A stretch of DNA of 64,000 bases from Clostridia bacterium (GCA_900771345.1 CAAGNQ010000010.1:12786-76785), one strand, 5' to 3'; shown: positions 45,335 to 55,666, counted from the stretch's first letter. The notes: generated by a model not told the origin, from the sequence alone. Numbers and translations: made by a program.

Positions 45335-46024
45335 ATGAACGAACATCTAATTACCCCCATTGCACATATTCGGTCAGATTTTAAGGAAAAATTCGGAATA
45401 CCACGCCAAAGTGGTAGAGCACCCTCGCTAAAATCAAAAATCATATTTACCGAGAAATTTAGAAAAGACGAGGCGATAAAAAATATTACCGAGTTTTCTC
45501 ATATTTGGTTAATTTTTGGATTTTCAAAATGCGTAAAAAGTGATTTTTCTATGACCGTGCGTCCTCCTCGCTTAGGAGGAAACAAAAGAGTGGGAGTATT
45601 TGCAAGCAGAAGTCCATTTCGACCAAATAGTTTAGGGCTTTCTTCTGTTAAACTTGAAGGAATTGAAAAATCGGACGAGGGCACCTGCCTAATCGTTTCG
45701 GGTGCAGATATTCTTGACGGCTCTCCTATTTATGATATTAAACCGTATTTACCCTTTACAGATAGCCACCCTGACGCTATCGGTGGGTATGCCGACGGAC
45801 AGAGAGATTATAAACTTCAAGTAAATATTAGCAAAAATTTTTTAGATAGAATAGACCAAGCAAAGCGTGACGGCTTGATAGAGTGTTTACAAGACGACCC
45901 TCGCCCGTCATATCATAACGATAGCCGTGAATACGGAATGAGTTTTCACGATTACGAGATTAAGTTTTTCGTTTGTGGTGACGAGTTAACCGTAACTAAT
46001 ATTGAAAAAACAAAAAATGATTAG
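45335..46024 (+). CDS. trmO: tRNA (N6-threonylcarbamoyladenosine37-N6)-methyltransferase TrmO
   Basis: A 229-aa member of the TsaA/TrmO (YaeB) family that methylates t6A37 of tRNA with S-adenosylmethionine. PIAHIRSDFKEKFGIPRQSG at the start, ASRSPFRPNSLGLSSV near residue 90 and DILDGSPIYDIKPYLPF near 125 identify the family. It is a single gene with a downstream terminator. TcdA elsewhere in the window acts on the same t6A nucleoside. Confidence 0.93.
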   Translation: MNEHLITPIAHIRSDFKEKFGIPRQSGRAPSLKSKIIFTEKFRKDEAIKNITEFSHIWLIFGFSKCVKSDFSMTVRPPRLGGNKRVGVFASRSPFRPNSLGLSSVKLEGIEKSDEGTCLIVSGADILDGSPIYDIKPYLPFTDSHPDAIGGYADGQRDYKLQVNISKNFLDRIDQAKRDGLIECLQDDPRPSYHNDSREYGMSFHDYEIKFFVCGDELTVTNIEKTKND

Positions 46025-46068
46025 CGAATTAGTGCGTTGCTCTTAGGGATTTAAATTTAATAATTTAT

Positions 46069-46102
46069 AAAACTCGACTTTATTCAAGTCGAGTTTTCTT
46101 TT
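46069..46102 (+). terminator. Terminator after trmO
   Basis: A perfect 12-bp stem AAAACTCGACTT / AAGTCGAGTTTT with a 5-base loop, then CTTTT. Confidence 0.88.
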
Positions 46103-46118
46103 ACCCACGCTAAAACAC

Positions 46119-46147
46119 TTGATAAAACTTTTTATAAGTGCTATAAT
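46119..46147 (+). promoter_or_regulatory. Near-consensus promoter of the structured RNA
   Basis: TTGATA, exactly 17 bases, then a perfect TATAAT. Transcription should begin near 46154, directly before the first arm of a 12-bp closing stem. Confidence 0.82.
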
Positions 46148-46153
46148 AACTGT

Positions 46154-46369
46154 AGCCAAACTAACTAAATAAACGCAATTCTTGTGGTGTAATTTTCTTT
46201 TTTATAGGGATAATTATATTTATTTTTACCACAATAGTATTATTGAATTTGATAAAATGCAGATTCTACTTGTGCTATTGTGGTTACACCATTTTGCGTA
46301 AAGTTAGTTTGGCGACTATCGGAGTCTGTGTTTTTGTGCGCTTACTTCGGTAGGCGCACTTTTTATTTT
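46154..46369 (+). ncRNA. Structured RNA of unknown family (about 216 nt)
   Basis: The segment from the promoter to the terminator folds into a long rod. P1: 46155-46166 with 46302-46313, 12 bp, perfect. P2: GCAA 46175-46178 with TTGC 46294-46297. P3: 46185-46192 with 46284-46291, 8 bp. P4: 46228-46237 with 46275-46284, 10 bp (one base is shared with P3). An apical GAAUUUG / CAGAUUC hairpin closes it, and a 35-nt U-rich strand opposes no sequence between P3 and P4. A short GACT...AGTC hairpin and a UUCG-loop terminator follow. No open frame with a start site is present. It could be a stand-alone small RNA or a leader of the lipoprotein gene; it has the size of 6S RNA but not its two-sided central bubble. 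Confidence 0.65.
46336..46369 (+). terminator. UUCG-tetraloop terminator of the structured RNA
   Basis: A 10-bp stem GTGCGCTTAC / GTAGGCGCAC closing a C(UUCG)G tetraloop, then TTTTTATTTT. The lipoprotein ribosome site GGAGG begins 3 bases after this tail. Confidence 0.9.
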
Positions 46370-46384
46370 GTGGAGGTATAACAA

Positions 46385-46894
46385 ATGAAGAAACTTTTAA
46401 CTATTCTATTGGTATTAATGCTATCATTAATGTTAACAATTGCTTGCGTTGGGTGTGATTCCAACAATAATACGCCAACTTGCCAACATACTACTCAAAT
46501 AGGCACTTGTCAAAATTGTGGTGTTTTTCAAAATCAAAGTAATTACAACATAATAAAAAATAAATTATCAGAAGCATCTAATCTTGTAAATATTGCATTA
46601 ACATCTATATCAAGCGTCCCCAATACTGGTAATGATTATACTCAACGATTGATTAATGCTATACAAAGCGCTCAACCACAAATTGATGATGCTAAAAATT
46701 GTTTAAATACCGCAATTGCTGTTTGCGATAATTATTCTGAACTTACAACAATATTAAATAGTTTATATAGAGCAAAAACTGCTTTACCGACAAGTTTATC
46801 TAATGGTACTAGTATCCAAAATTATCTTAGTGGACTAAGAACATTTGTTACTGAAATAGCGTCAGCAAGAACACAACTCGCGTATATTAAGTAA
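46385..46894 (+). CDS. Small putative lipoprotein, unknown function
   Basis: A 169-aa secreted protein. A hydrophobic signal (residues 1-22) ends in ACVGCDS, where C21 or C24 could be lipidated. A cysteine/histidine cluster CQHTTQIGTCQNCG (about residues 33-46) looks like a tiny zinc knuckle. The rest is helical with regularly spaced N and T residues (SEASNLVNIALTSISS, then repeats of about 40 residues). GGAGGTATAACAAATG is a strong start. Its asparagine- and threonine-rich, AT-rich coding differs from its neighbours, which may indicate recent acquisition or fast evolution. Confidence 0.7.
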   Translation: MKKLLTILLVLMLSLMLTIACVGCDSNNNTPTCQHTTQIGTCQNCGVFQNQSNYNIIKNKLSEASNLVNIALTSISSVPNTGNDYTQRLINAIQSAQPQIDDAKNCLNTAIAVCDNYSELTTILNSLYRAKTALPTSLSNGTSIQNYLSGLRTFVTEIASARTQLAYIK

Positions 46895-46905
46895 CTATTA
46901 TATGA

Positions 46906-46960
46906 TTTGCAAAGTGTAGCACACTATACTTTGCAAACAAAGTCGTGTGTTTTGCAAAGC
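46906..46960. repeat. Inverted TTTGCAAAG motifs after the lipoprotein gene
   Basis: TTTGCAAAGTGTAG (46906-46919) and CTATACTTTGCAAA (46924-46937) form a 14-bp stem with one G-T pair and a CACA loop; a third TTTTGCAAAGC copy follows at about 46950-46960. No T-run follows the first hairpin, so it is more likely an RNA-stability or repeat element than the main terminator. Confidence 0.5.
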
Positions 46961-47001
46961 AAAAAAGTAAAGAGTAGCAAAATTTTGCTACTCTTTTACA
47001 A
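46961..47001. terminator. Bidirectional terminator between lipoprotein and fhs
   Basis: The 28-base palindrome at 46969-46996 (AAAGAGTAGCAAAA / TTTTGCTACTCTTT) is flanked by ACTTTTTTGC leftward and TTTTACA rightward. It ends the purine operon on the - strand. Confidence 0.82.
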
Positions 47002-47067
47002 TGCCCTAAAAATCCCTATGGGTAGAGCACTTTTTCGCTAATCATTTTTTTTATTTTATTAGTTGTA

Positions 47068-48741
47068 TTAGAATAATCCTGATATTCTGCCCGTCGAGTC
47101 AACGTCTATTTTCTCGGCAGCAGGAATTTTAGGCAGACCAGGCATTGTCATAATATTTCCAGTAAGAACTACTATAAACCCTGCGCCTGCCGAAACCTTT
47201 AGAGAACGAACGGTTATCTTAAAACCATTTGGAGCACCAAGCTTTGTCATATCGTCAGAAAATGAATACTGCGTTTTTGCCACACAAACAGGCAACTGTG
47301 AGAATCCAAGTTCGTTAAGGCGTTTGATTTGTTTTTTAGCCTCGTCGCTAAAGATAACCCCATCTCCACCGTATATTTTAGTGGTAATATCCTCAATCTT
47401 TTTCTCAATCGAATCATTTTGGTCATAACTAAACGAGAAATCGTTTGGCATTTCGCAAAGTTTAACAACTTCCTCTGCAAGAGCCTCACCACCCTTGCCA
47501 CCGTCAGCCCAGACGGTAGAAAGCACTACGTTTACGCCTAGTTTTTTGCATTTTTCAATAACGAGTTCTATTTCTTTATCCGTATCAGTAGGGAATCTAT
47601 TAACTGCCACAACCGACGGTAGTTTATACACTTCCTTTATATTATGCACGTGGCGAAGTAGATTCGGTAAGCCTTTATTTAGAGCGTCCAAATCTTCATT
47701 CCCTAGTTCACTTTTAGCGAGCCCCCCGTGCATTTTTAAGGCGCGAATAGTTGCAACGATTACGACTGCACTAGGCTTGACGCCTGCCATTCTGCATTTA
47801 ATATCAAGGAATTTTTCAGCACCAAGGTCAGCGCCAAAGCCAGCCTCCGTGATAGCGTAATCTCCAAGTTTTAACGCCATTTTAGTAGCAATAACCGAGT
47901 TGCAACCGTGAGCAATGTTAGCAAACGGACCTCCGTGCACGAATGCAGGCGTCCCCTCTAAAGTTTGAACGAGATTAGGCTTAATTGCGTCCTTTAGAAG
48001 CGCCGTCATTGCGCCTTGAGCCTTAAGGTCACCAGCTGTTACAGGCTTATCGTCATAAGTATATCCAACAACAATCTTTGAGAGCCTTTCCTTTAGGTCG
48101 TCGATTGAGGAGGCTAGGCATAGGATAGCCATAATTTCTGATGCAACGGTAATATCATAACCGTCTTCTCTAGGCACGCCGTTGACCTTTCCACCAAGCC
48201 CGTCAATAACAAAACGAAGTTGACGGTCGTTCATATCAACGCATCTTTTCCAAGTAATTTTCCTTGAGTCAATATTTAGCGCATTGCCCTGATAAATGTG
48301 ATTATCAAGCATTGCCGCGAGCAAATTATTTGCAGCGCCGATTGCGTGGAAATCGCCAGTGAAGTGCAGGTTAATGTCTTCCATAGGAATAACCTGAGCG
48401 TAACCACCACCGGCAGCCCCACCCTTAACCCCGAAAACAGGTCCAAGTGACGGCTCACGAAGTGCAACCATAACCTTTTTGCCAATTCTCTTTAGCCCGT
48501 CGGCAAGCCCGATTGTAGTCGTGGTTTTCCCCTCGCCAGCAGGAGTCGGAGTAATTGCCGTAACAAGCACAAGTTTGCCGTTTTGCCTTTTACCCTCCTC
48601 TAAGAGTGAGAGTTCAACTTTTGCCTTGTCGTTGCCGTATTGGATGAGATATTTCTCATCAATTCCTGCACGCTCAGCTATTGCCTTAATATGCTCTGGC
48701 GTAACGCTTTGAGCAATCTCAATATCGCTTTTAATGGTCAT
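47068..48741 (-). CDS. fhs: Formate--tetrahydrofolate ligase
   Basis: A 557-aa enzyme making 10-formyl-THF from formate, THF and ATP. The nucleotide loop [11 protein letters not shown] lies at residues 66-76; [21 protein letters not shown] near 100, [15 protein letters not shown] near 164 and [16 protein letters not shown] near 268 are conserved. It ends the purine operon, so the operon both uses and makes the formyl donor. It is also an acetogenesis (Wood-Ljungdahl methyl branch) enzyme, but no other genes of that pathway are here. Confidence 0.97.
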   Translation of the reverse strand: MTIKSDIEIAQSVTPEHIKAIAERAGIDEKYLIQYGNDKAKVELSLLEEGKRQNGKLVLVTAITPTPAGEGKTTTTIGLADGLKRIGKKVMVALREPSLGPVFGVKGGAAGGGYAQVIPMEDINLHFTGDFHAIGAANNLLAAMLDNHIYQGNALNIDSRKITWKRCVDMNDRQLRFVIDGLGGKVNGVPREDGYDITVASEIMAILCLASSIDDLKERLSKIVVGYTYDDKPVTAGDLKAQGAMTALLKDAIKPNLVQTLEGTPAFVHGGPFANIAHGCNSVIATKMALKLGDYAITEAGFGADLGAEKFLDIKCRMAGVKPSAVVIVATIRALKMHGGLAKSELGNEDLDALNKGLPNLLRHVHNIKEVYKLPSVVAVNRFPTDTDKEIELVIEKCKKLGVNVVLSTVWADGGKGGEALAEEVVKLCEMPNDFSFSYDQNDSIEKKIEDITTKIYGGDGVIFSDEAKKQIKRLNELGFSQLPVCVAKTQYSFSDDMTKLGAPNGFKITVRSLKVSAGAGFIVVLTGNIMTMPGLPKIPAAEKIDVDSTGRISGLF

Positions 48742-48761
48742 AGTTTTCCCCTTTTTGTGAA

Positions 48762-51700
48762 TTATTTAAAATATCTAACAGCAGAACTGAACATTTTAAT
48801 ATCGTATTCGCCACAAACGTTCTTGTAAAGTCCATTGCCAACCCTTTCCGAGTGACCCATTTTACCGAACACTCTTCCGTCTGGCGAGGTTATACCCTCA
48901 ATAGCATAAACCGAATCGTTAGGATTGAACTTTATATCATAAGTTGGCTTACCGTTCTGGTCAACGTACTGCGTTGCAATCTGACCGTTAGCGATAAGTT
49001 GCTCTAGAAGTTTTGGCTCAATGATAAATCTACCTTCACCGTGAGAAATAGGAACGGTATAAATATCCCCAACGTTAGTTTGCATAAGCCAAGGCGACTT
49101 GTTTGATGCAATCCTCGTTCTAACGAGCATTGACTGGTGCCTTGCAATACTGTTAAAAGTTAGCGTTGGCATATCTTCACTTACCTCGTCGGTAATCTTT
49201 CCGTAAGGCACAAGCCCTAACTTAATAAGTGCTTGGAATCCGTTGCAAATACCACCTACTAATCCCTTTCTAATATCTAGCAGTTCGGTAACGTTTTCCT
49301 TAATCGCCTTGTTCCTAAAGAATGCAGTGATGAACTTACCAGAACCGTCAGGCTCGTCACCACCCGAGAACCCTCCTGGAACAAAAATGATTTGGCTATT
49401 TTTTACTTTTTTAGCAAATTCATCAACCGATTCCTTAACGTCAACAATATTTTTAATAACGAAAATATCTACGTCAGCGCCAACTCTAGTAAATGCCTTT
49501 TTAGTATCGTACTCGCAGTTAGTTCCTGGGAAAACAGGCACTAAAACTCGAGGTTTAGCAAACTTTGTTGGAGAATATGCCCATTCGTTTGCATTATATT
49601 CAATAGTTGGGATTTGACCGTCGGTCATCTTAACGTCATTACATTTAAATACTGATTCGAGTTTATTTTCGTAAATGTTTAAAAGATTATTAAGTGAAAT
49701 TTCTTCCTCGTTATAGATAATCTTATTATCAGCGAGAGTTTTTCCGAGCAGTTTTGCGTTCATCTGCTCACCGTCAGCAAGTTCTAAAACGAACGCGCCG
49801 TAATTATAACCAAAAATGGTTTCAAGACTACACTCGTTAAACTTAAAGCCTATATCGTTACCAAACGCCATTTTCATAACGGCTTCGGCAACGCCACCGA
49901 ATGAAACGGTATATGCCGATAGAATCTTCTTCTCTCTATTTAGTTTCTCAATGATAGCAAAGTTTTCTAAAAGTGACGCAGTGTCAACAAGACCATCTTC
50001 GGTCTTTTTAGTTTGAAGAAGATAAACGTTGCTGTTTGCTCTCTTAAACTCTGGTGAAATAACCTTATCTAATGAATCGGTTGTTACAGCGAAAGAAACG
50101 AGTGTAGGAGGAACGTCGATTTTTTCGAACGAACCACTCATAGAGTCTTTTCCACCGATTGCCGAAAGTTTCAAATCACGCTGAGCCTTGTATGCACCGA
50201 GTAGTGCTGACATTGGTTTGCCCCAACGCGTTGCGTCCTTATTAGGTTTTTCAAAATATTCTTGGAAGGTTAAGTAGGTATCTTCAAAAGTTGCACCCGT
50301 TGCAATGAGTTTACATACACTTTCGATAACTGCATAATATCCACCAAACATCGGGCTAACTTCGCTGATGAAAGGATTATATCCCCAACTCATAAATGAG
50401 CAAGTGTCAGTATCAGCGTCTTCAACAGAAACCTTGTTAACCATTGCTTGAATAGGTGTTCTTTGGTTTTTGCCACCGAAAGGCATTAGCACTGTGCCTG
50501 CACCAATTGTAGAGTCAAAACGTTCGGAAAGCCCACGCTTTGAGCAAACGTTAAGGTCGTCTGCAAGCGCTTTAATGCCTTGACTAAAGTTTGAAGGAAG
50601 GTCCTTTGTAGCAAGTTTTTGCTCGGTAATTTTTACGGCAGTCTTCTTCTCTGCTCCGTTAGAATTAAGGAAATCCCTTGAAATATTTACGATAGTCTTT
50701 CCTTTCCAAGTCATAGTAAGCCTATTATCGTCAGTAACAACGGCAACTATCGTAGCCTCTAAATTTTCGCTAGTTGCAAGCGCGATAAACCTGTCGGTAT
50801 CCTTTGCCTCGACAACGACTGCCATTCTCTCTTGCGATTCGCTTATAGCAAGTTCGGTGCCGTCAAGCCCGTCATACTTTTTAGGAACTTTATCGAGGTC
50901 TATCTTAAGCCCGTCGGCAAGTTCGCCGATAGCAACAGAAACACCACCAGCGCCAAAGTCGTTACAACGTTTAATTAAAATTGAGGCCTCTGGATTTCTA
51001 AATAATCTTTGAAGTTTTCTCTCTTCAGGTGCGTTGCCTTTTTGAACTTCAGCACCACAAGAAGAAAGAGATTGGATATTATGTGATTTAGATGAGCCGG
51101 TTGCGCCACCACACCCGTCTCTTCCCGTTCTGCCACCTAAAAGAATAACAACGTCACCCTTTTGTGGAACTTCTCTGCGAACGTTCTTTGCTGGTGCGGC
51201 TGCGATAACTGCACCTATTTCCATACGCTTTGCAACGTAACCTTCGTGATAGATTTCATCTACCATACCGGTTGCAAGTCCGATTTGGTTACCGTAAGAC
51301 GAATATCCATTAGCAGCAGTCGTAACGATTTTTCTTTGAGGAAGTTTTCCCGGTATAGTTTGGTTAAGTGGCTTTAATGGGTCGCCAGCACCCGTAACAC
51401 GCATTGCAGCGTAAACGTAACTTCTGCCAGATAGTGGGTCACGAATAGCGCCACCGATACAAGTTGCCGCCCCACCAAACGGCTCTATTTCGGTTGGGTG
51501 ATTGTGCGTTTCGTTCTTAAAGAGCAATAACCAATCTTGCATCTCTCCACCAACGTTTACCTTGATTTTAACCGTGCAAGCGTTGATTTCTTCAGAATCG
51601 TCAATTTTAGGAAGCGCACCCGTCTTTTTATGATATCTTGTAGCGATAGTTGCTAAATCCATAAGATTTATAGGCTTAGTTCTATTAAGCGCCTTTCTAG

Positions 51701-52448
51701 TTTCTATATAGTCGTTATAAATGCTTTGCGCCAACTCGTCTTCAAATTCAACCGAAGAAACGGTAGTTAAAAAGGTTGTGTGACGGCAGTGGTCTGACCA
51801 ATAGGTATCAATCATCTTAATTTCTGTGATTGTAGGGTCTCTGTCCTCACTTCTAAAATACGACTGCAAGAACTTGAGGTCGTCAATATCCATTGCAAGC
51901 CCCTTATCGCTTAAAAAGACTTTAAGCGCGCTTTCGTCATATTTATTAAACCCGTCAAGCACTTCAACGCTATCAGGAAGTTGGTAAGAAATGGCAAGAG
52001 TTTGCTTTTCAGCAAGGTCAGCCTCACGGCATTCAACAGGGTTTATAACGTATTTTTTAATCGCTAAATATTCATCTTCAGAGAGTTTTCCGTTAATTGC
52101 ATAAACCTTTGCCGTTTTTACTACCGGCCTATTCCCTGCAGAGAATAATTGAATGCATTGCGCCGCCGAGTCAGCACGTTGGTCAAATTGACCTGGGAGT
52201 GGCTCAACTGCAAATATATAGTCAGACTTTGGAAGGGATGAAAAAGCATCGTCAATCTGTGGCTCTGAAAAAACCGAGTTTACGCACTTATCAAAAAGTG
52301 CTTTGTCAATATTCTCAACGTCATAGCGATTGATTACCGAAAGAGTTTTAATCCCCGAAATTTTTAAAAGGTTTTCTATTTCACTCTTTAATGAGTTTGC
52401 CTCGTTTGCGAATTCGCTTTTTTTAGCGACGTAAATTCTATATACCAT
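48762..52448 (-). CDS. purL: Phosphoribosylformylglycinamidine synthase, single-chain PurL
   Basis: A 1228-aa protein that converts FGAR and glutamine to FGAM. The N-terminal PurS-like and linker part is followed by two AIRS-like synthetase domains ([13 protein letters not shown] near 212, [22 protein letters not shown] near 305) and a C-terminal class I glutaminase ([17 protein letters not shown] near 958, nucleophile in [10 protein letters not shown] near 1060, SHGEGRF near 1140). This is the long form; no separate purS or purQ is present. Its stop overlaps nothing and purD follows upstream with a one-base overlap. Confidence 0.97.
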   Translation of the reverse strand: MVYRIYVAKKSEFANEANSLKSEIENLLKISGIKTLSVINRYDVENIDKALFDKCVNSVFSEPQIDDAFSSLPKSDYIFAVEPLPGQFDQRADSAAQCIQLFSAGNRPVVKTAKVYAINGKLSEDEYLAIKKYVINPVECREADLAEKQTLAISYQLPDSVEVLDGFNKYDESALKVFLSDKGLAMDIDDLKFLQSYFRSEDRDPTITEIKMIDTYWSDHCRHTTFLTTVSSVEFEDELAQSIYNDYIETRKALNRTKPINLMDLATIATRYHKKTGALPKIDDSEEINACTVKIKVNVGGEMQDWLLLFKNETHNHPTEIEPFGGAATCIGGAIRDPLSGRSYVYAAMRVTGAGDPLKPLNQTIPGKLPQRKIVTTAANGYSSYGNQIGLATGMVDEIYHEGYVAKRMEIGAVIAAAPAKNVRREVPQKGDVVILLGGRTGRDGCGGATGSSKSHNIQSLSSCGAEVQKGNAPEERKLQRLFRNPEASILIKRCNDFGAGGVSVAIGELADGLKIDLDKVPKKYDGLDGTELAISESQERMAVVVEAKDTDRFIALATSENLEATIVAVVTDDNRLTMTWKGKTIVNISRDFLNSNGAEKKTAVKITEQKLATKDLPSNFSQGIKALADDLNVCSKRGLSERFDSTIGAGTVLMPFGGKNQRTPIQAMVNKVSVEDADTDTCSFMSWGYNPFISEVSPMFGGYYAVIESVCKLIATGATFEDTYLTFQEYFEKPNKDATRWGKPMSALLGAYKAQRDLKLSAIGGKDSMSGSFEKIDVPPTLVSFAVTTDSLDKVISPEFKRANSNVYLLQTKKTEDGLVDTASLLENFAIIEKLNREKKILSAYTVSFGGVAEAVMKMAFGNDIGFKFNECSLETIFGYNYGAFVLELADGEQMNAKLLGKTLADNKIIYNEEEISLNNLLNIYENKLESVFKCNDVKMTDGQIPTIEYNANEWAYSPTKFAKPRVLVPVFPGTNCEYDTKKAFTRVGADVDIFVIKNIVDVKESVDEFAKKVKNSQIIFVPGGFSGGDEPDGSGKFITAFFRNKAIKENVTELLDIRKGLVGGICNGFQALIKLGLVPYGKITDEVSEDMPTLTFNSIARHQSMLVRTRIASNKSPWLMQTNVGDIYTVPISHGEGRFIIEPKLLEQLIANGQIATQYVDQNGKPTYDIKFNPNDSVYAIEGITSPDGRVFGKMGHSERVGNGLYKNVCGEYDIKMFSSAVRYFK

Positions 52449-53719
52449 TATTTTTTCTCTCCGTATGCTTTTAGTGCCTTTTGACCTATATCGTGTCTAT
52501 AATAACTGTTCTCAAAATGGATTTTTGAAACTTTCTTATATGCTTTTTTAATTGCTTTTTTTAACGTAAGCGCCGTTGCCGTTACTCCCAAAACTCTGCC
52601 ACCGTTAGTTAGAAGTTTATCATTTTCAAGTTTTGCACCAGCAACGAACACGTTCTTTCTGCTTGTATTAAAGGTGATTTCATAACCCTTTTCGTATACT
52701 GACGGATAGCCTTTGCTTGCCATAATAACACAGCAGGCAGATTTTTTCTTAAATTCTACCTTTGTTCTATTAAGTTCGCTCTTGGCAGTTGCAATCATAA
52801 TCTCTAAAAGGTCGGTCTTAAGAAGTGGCAAAACTACTTGCGTTTCAGGGTCGCCAAACCTACAGTTGTATTCTATTACCTTCGGGCCTTTTGGAGTTAG
52901 CATAAGACCAAAGTATAAACAGCCCTTAAAGGTTCTACCCTCTTTATTCATAGCATTCATGGTTGGAATAAAGATTTTTTCCATACATTCTTTTGCAATC
53001 TCGTCAGTATAATATGGGTTTGGAGCAACCGTTCCCATACCTCCGGTATTAAGCCCCTCGTCGTTATCAAGCGCACGCTTGTGGTCCATTGAAGAAACCA
53101 TAGGAACTAGAGTTTTTCCATCAGTGAACGATAAAACGGAAACCTCTGGGCCTGTTAAAAACTCTTCGATAACAACGTTAGCACCACTAGCCCCAAAAAC
53201 CTTGTCCTCCATCATTGACTTAACGGCATCTTTTGCTTCTTCTAACGTTTGTGCAATTATAACGCCCTTTCCTAAAGCCAAACCGTCAGCCTTAATAACG
53301 ATAGGCATTTCTTGGCTTTCAAGATATTTATAAGCACTTTCCATATCAGAAAAGGTTTGATAATTTGCCGTTGGGATATTGTATTTTTTCATAAGATTTT
53401 TAGAAAAAATCTTGCTTCCCTCAATGATTGCAGCCTCTTTTGTCGGTCCAAAACAAGGAATGGACTTTGCTTCTAGCGCGTTAACTGCACCTAAAACCAA
53501 CGGGTCGTCAGGCGCAACTACTGCAAAATCTATTCTGTTTTCCACTGCAAACTCGGCTATTGCGTCAACGTCTTTAACGCTGATATCAACCGTTCTAGCA
53601 TCTGCCGCAATGCCACCGTTTCCAGCGATTGCTATAATCTCGGATACTTTTTTGTTTTTCTTAAGACTTTGTATAATGGCGTGTTCTCTACCACCGTTGC
53701 CTACAACTAAAACTCTCAT
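52448..53719 (-). CDS. purD: Phosphoribosylamine--glycine ligase PurD
   Basis: A 423-aa ATP-grasp ligase. The ATG at 53719 is preceded by GGAGAGAATT; a TTG four codons earlier would sit on this site. VVGNGGREHAI (near residues 4-14), the ATP-grasp block VIKADGLALGKGVI and the HKRALDNDEGLNTGGMGTVAPNPYY region are seen, with EYNCRFGDPETQ near 280. Part of the purine operon. Confidence 0.96.
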   Translation of the reverse strand: MRVLVVGNGGREHAIIQSLKKNKKVSEIIAIAGNGGIAADARTVDISVKDVDAIAEFAVENRIDFAVVAPDDPLVLGAVNALEAKSIPCFGPTKEAAIIEGSKIFSKNLMKKYNIPTANYQTFSDMESAYKYLESQEMPIVIKADGLALGKGVIIAQTLEEAKDAVKSMMEDKVFGASGANVVIEEFLTGPEVSVLSFTDGKTLVPMVSSMDHKRALDNDEGLNTGGMGTVAPNPYYTDEIAKECMEKIFIPTMNAMNKEGRTFKGCLYFGLMLTPKGPKVIEYNCRFGDPETQVVLPLLKTDLLEIMIATAKSELNRTKVEFKKKSACCVIMASKGYPSVYEKGYEITFNTSRKNVFVAGAKLENDKLLTNGGRVLGVTATALTLKKAIKKAYKKVSKIHFENSYYRHDIGQKALKAYGEKK

Positions 53720-53734
53720 AATTCTCTCCAAATA

Positions 53735-54922
53735 TTAATGATGGAATAATCTCATTCCCGTAAATGCCATAGTCATTCCAAAATTGTCACAACATTCGAT
53801 AACGAGGTCATCTCTAACCGAGCCACCAGGTTGTGCTATGTATGAAACGCCACTCTTTTTAGCCCTTTCGATATTATCACTGAACGGGAAGAAAGCATCA
53901 GAACCAAGCGCAACACCCGTTACCTTTGACAAAATAGCCTTTTTATCTTCTCTAGTAAATAAATCAGGTTTTTTGCTAAAGTATTTTTGCCATACGCCGT
54001 CAACCAACAAGTCCTCGCATTCGTCTGAAATATAAATGTCAATAACGTTATTTCTATCAGGTCTTCCGAGCGTTTCAAGGAAAGGCAAATTAATAACCTT
54101 TTCGCTCTGACGCAAAAACCAGTTATCAGCCTTACTACCTGCAAGCCTCGTACAATGAATTCTAGACTGCTGACCTGCACCAACGCCGATTGCTTGGCCG
54201 TTATGAGCAAAACACACAGAGTTGGACTGCGTGTACTTTAAAGTGATTAGCGCAATTATCAAATCTTGAATAGCGCTCTCTGGGAAAGAGTTGTTTTTTG
54301 TTACTATTTTGTTTGTAATAAGTTCTCTATCAATCTTAAAATTATTTCTTCCTTGCTCGAAAGACACGCCGAAAACCTGCTTAACTTCCTTTTCTTCTGG
54401 AATATAATCGGCATCAATTTGAACTACGTTATAAGTTCCGTTTCTCTTTGATGACAAAATCTCTAACGCCTTTTTTGAGTACGACGGAGCAATAATGCCG
54501 TCAGAAACTTCACGCTTAATGATAAGAGCAGTCGTTTCGTCGCACTCGTCAGAAAGAGCAATCCAGTCACCAAACGAACTCATTCTATCCGTTCCTCTTG
54601 CTCTAGCGTATGCACAAGCAATAGGTGAATCGTCAAGCCCCTCTATATCATCAACAAAGCAAGCAATTTTCTCTATTTTAGATAGTTTTTCGCCAACAGC
54701 AGCACCTGCTGGACTAACGTGCTTAAAAGAGGTTGCCGAAGGCTTGCCCGTTGCCTCTTTTAGTTCTTTAACAAGTTGCCAAGAGTTAAAAGCGTCCAAA
54801 AAGTTTATATATCCAGGTTTGCCGTTTAGAATTTTTACAGGAAGGTCTTTTCCGTTAGCCATAAAAATTCTTGCAGGCTTTTGATTAGGATTACATCCGT
54901 ATTTAAGTTCAAATTCTTGCAT
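53735..54922 (-). CDS. purH: AICAR formyltransferase, stand-alone PurH C-terminal domain
   Basis: A 395-aa protein covering only the formyltransferase half of PurH. KYGCNPNQKPARIF (near residues 8-21), SFKHVSPAGAAVG (near 65), QSNSVCFAHNGQAIGVGAGQQSRIHCTRLA (in parts, near 233-262) and ALGSDAFFPFSDNIERA near the C-terminus are the catalytic blocks, including KH and HN residues. The N-terminal IMP cyclohydrolase domain of bifunctional PurH (about 200 aa) is absent; that step is supplied by purO immediately upstream. It uses 10-formyl-THF and makes FAICAR. Confidence 0.92.
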   Translation of the reverse strand: MQEFELKYGCNPNQKPARIFMANGKDLPVKILNGKPGYINFLDAFNSWQLVKELKEATGKPSATSFKHVSPAGAAVGEKLSKIEKIACFVDDIEGLDDSPIACAYARARGTDRMSSFGDWIALSDECDETTALIIKREVSDGIIAPSYSKKALEILSSKRNGTYNVVQIDADYIPEEKEVKQVFGVSFEQGRNNFKIDRELITNKIVTKNNSFPESAIQDLIIALITLKYTQSNSVCFAHNGQAIGVGAGQQSRIHCTRLAGSKADNWFLRQSEKVINLPFLETLGRPDRNNVIDIYISDECEDLLVDGVWQKYFSKKPDLFTREDKKAILSKVTGVALGSDAFFPFSDNIERAKKSGVSYIAQPGGSVRDDLVIECCDNFGMTMAFTGMRLFHH

Positions 54923-54932
54923 ATTTTCCTCT

Positions 54933-55661
54933 CTAATTGTTTTTATTTATAATAATTTCAGTAGGCTTGCTTCCATCAAGTGGAACTACCCTAACAAAAA
55001 GTGAAACCTTATTGTCTTTGTTTAAGTTTTCCCAAACTATACTTGCAAGTTCTTCTGCCGTGTTTGGAAGTTCAATCTCTTCAGGCTCACCGTAGAATGA
55101 TGGGATAGGATTGCCGTCGCATTTATAAGTGTGGATAAAATGACCTATGCCGTCTAAAGGACTATAGCCAAAGAAATATCTGTTGCAAACCTCAGGATTG
55201 CCGTTTGAACTTTTTAGAATAGACATTCTGTAGTTAAAAGTTTTATTCTCAAAATCATAGTTAAGAATGCCTGAAATTCTTGGCGTATAGTTTGGCTTGT
55301 CAGGCTCAAACTCACGAGTATAAAGAGCCTTGTCAAACGAAAATCCGTCGTCACCATTTTGCTTTATGAAATTATAAACAGTGTCCGTTTGGTCTCCATT
55401 AGTAATTATATCGCTATTTCCTATAGAAAGATAAGGATTATATATAATTAAACTTGGGTCAACGAGTTTAGACTCGTCAAACGCCTTAGTTCTCATTCCA
55501 CCGTCAAACTTTTCAAAAATTCTATTACGGCTATTTTCACTTCTGCCCATAATAAAGTAGGCTATCATAGCGTTTTTGCCGTCTTTACTCTTGCCTATGA
55601 TAATTCCTCTGCCTGGGTATTCGTTTTCACTCAATAATTTGGCTACGTCAAACCTTGCCAT
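54933..55661 (-). CDS. purO: Archaeal-type IMP cyclohydrolase PurO
   Basis: A 242-aa member of the PurO family (first known from methanogens) that closes FAICAR to IMP. The typical beginning LLSENEYPGRGIIIGKS, MGRSENSRNRIF near residue 38, TNGDQTDTVYNFI near 86 and a NYDF core are visible. Homologs occur in some Clostridia next to a truncated PurH, as here. It lies between purN and the AICAR formyltransferase gene, in pathway logic order. Confidence 0.88.
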   Translation of the reverse strand: MARFDVAKLLSENEYPGRGIIIGKSKDGKNAMIAYFIMGRSENSRNRIFEKFDGGMRTKAFDESKLVDPSLIIYNPYLSIGNSDIITNGDQTDTVYNFIKQNGDDGFSFDKALYTREFEPDKPNYTPRISGILNYDFENKTFNYRMSILKSSNGNPEVCNRYFFGYSPLDGIGHFIHTYKCDGNPIPSFYGEPEEIELPNTAEELASIVWENLNKDNKVSLFVRVVPLDGSKPTEIIINKNN

Positions 55662-55666
55662 TCCCT

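Noticed and set aside
46155..46313. MITE or small transposon with 12-bp terminal inverted repeats
   Set aside because: The repeats are placed exactly behind a -10 box and before a terminator, no target-site duplication flanks them, and nested complementary arms lie inside. RNA structure explains them better.
46154..46369. Standard 6S RNA
   Set aside because: Length and rod shape fit, but there is no two-sided central bubble and the closing stem is followed by more structured sequence. Kept as unknown family.
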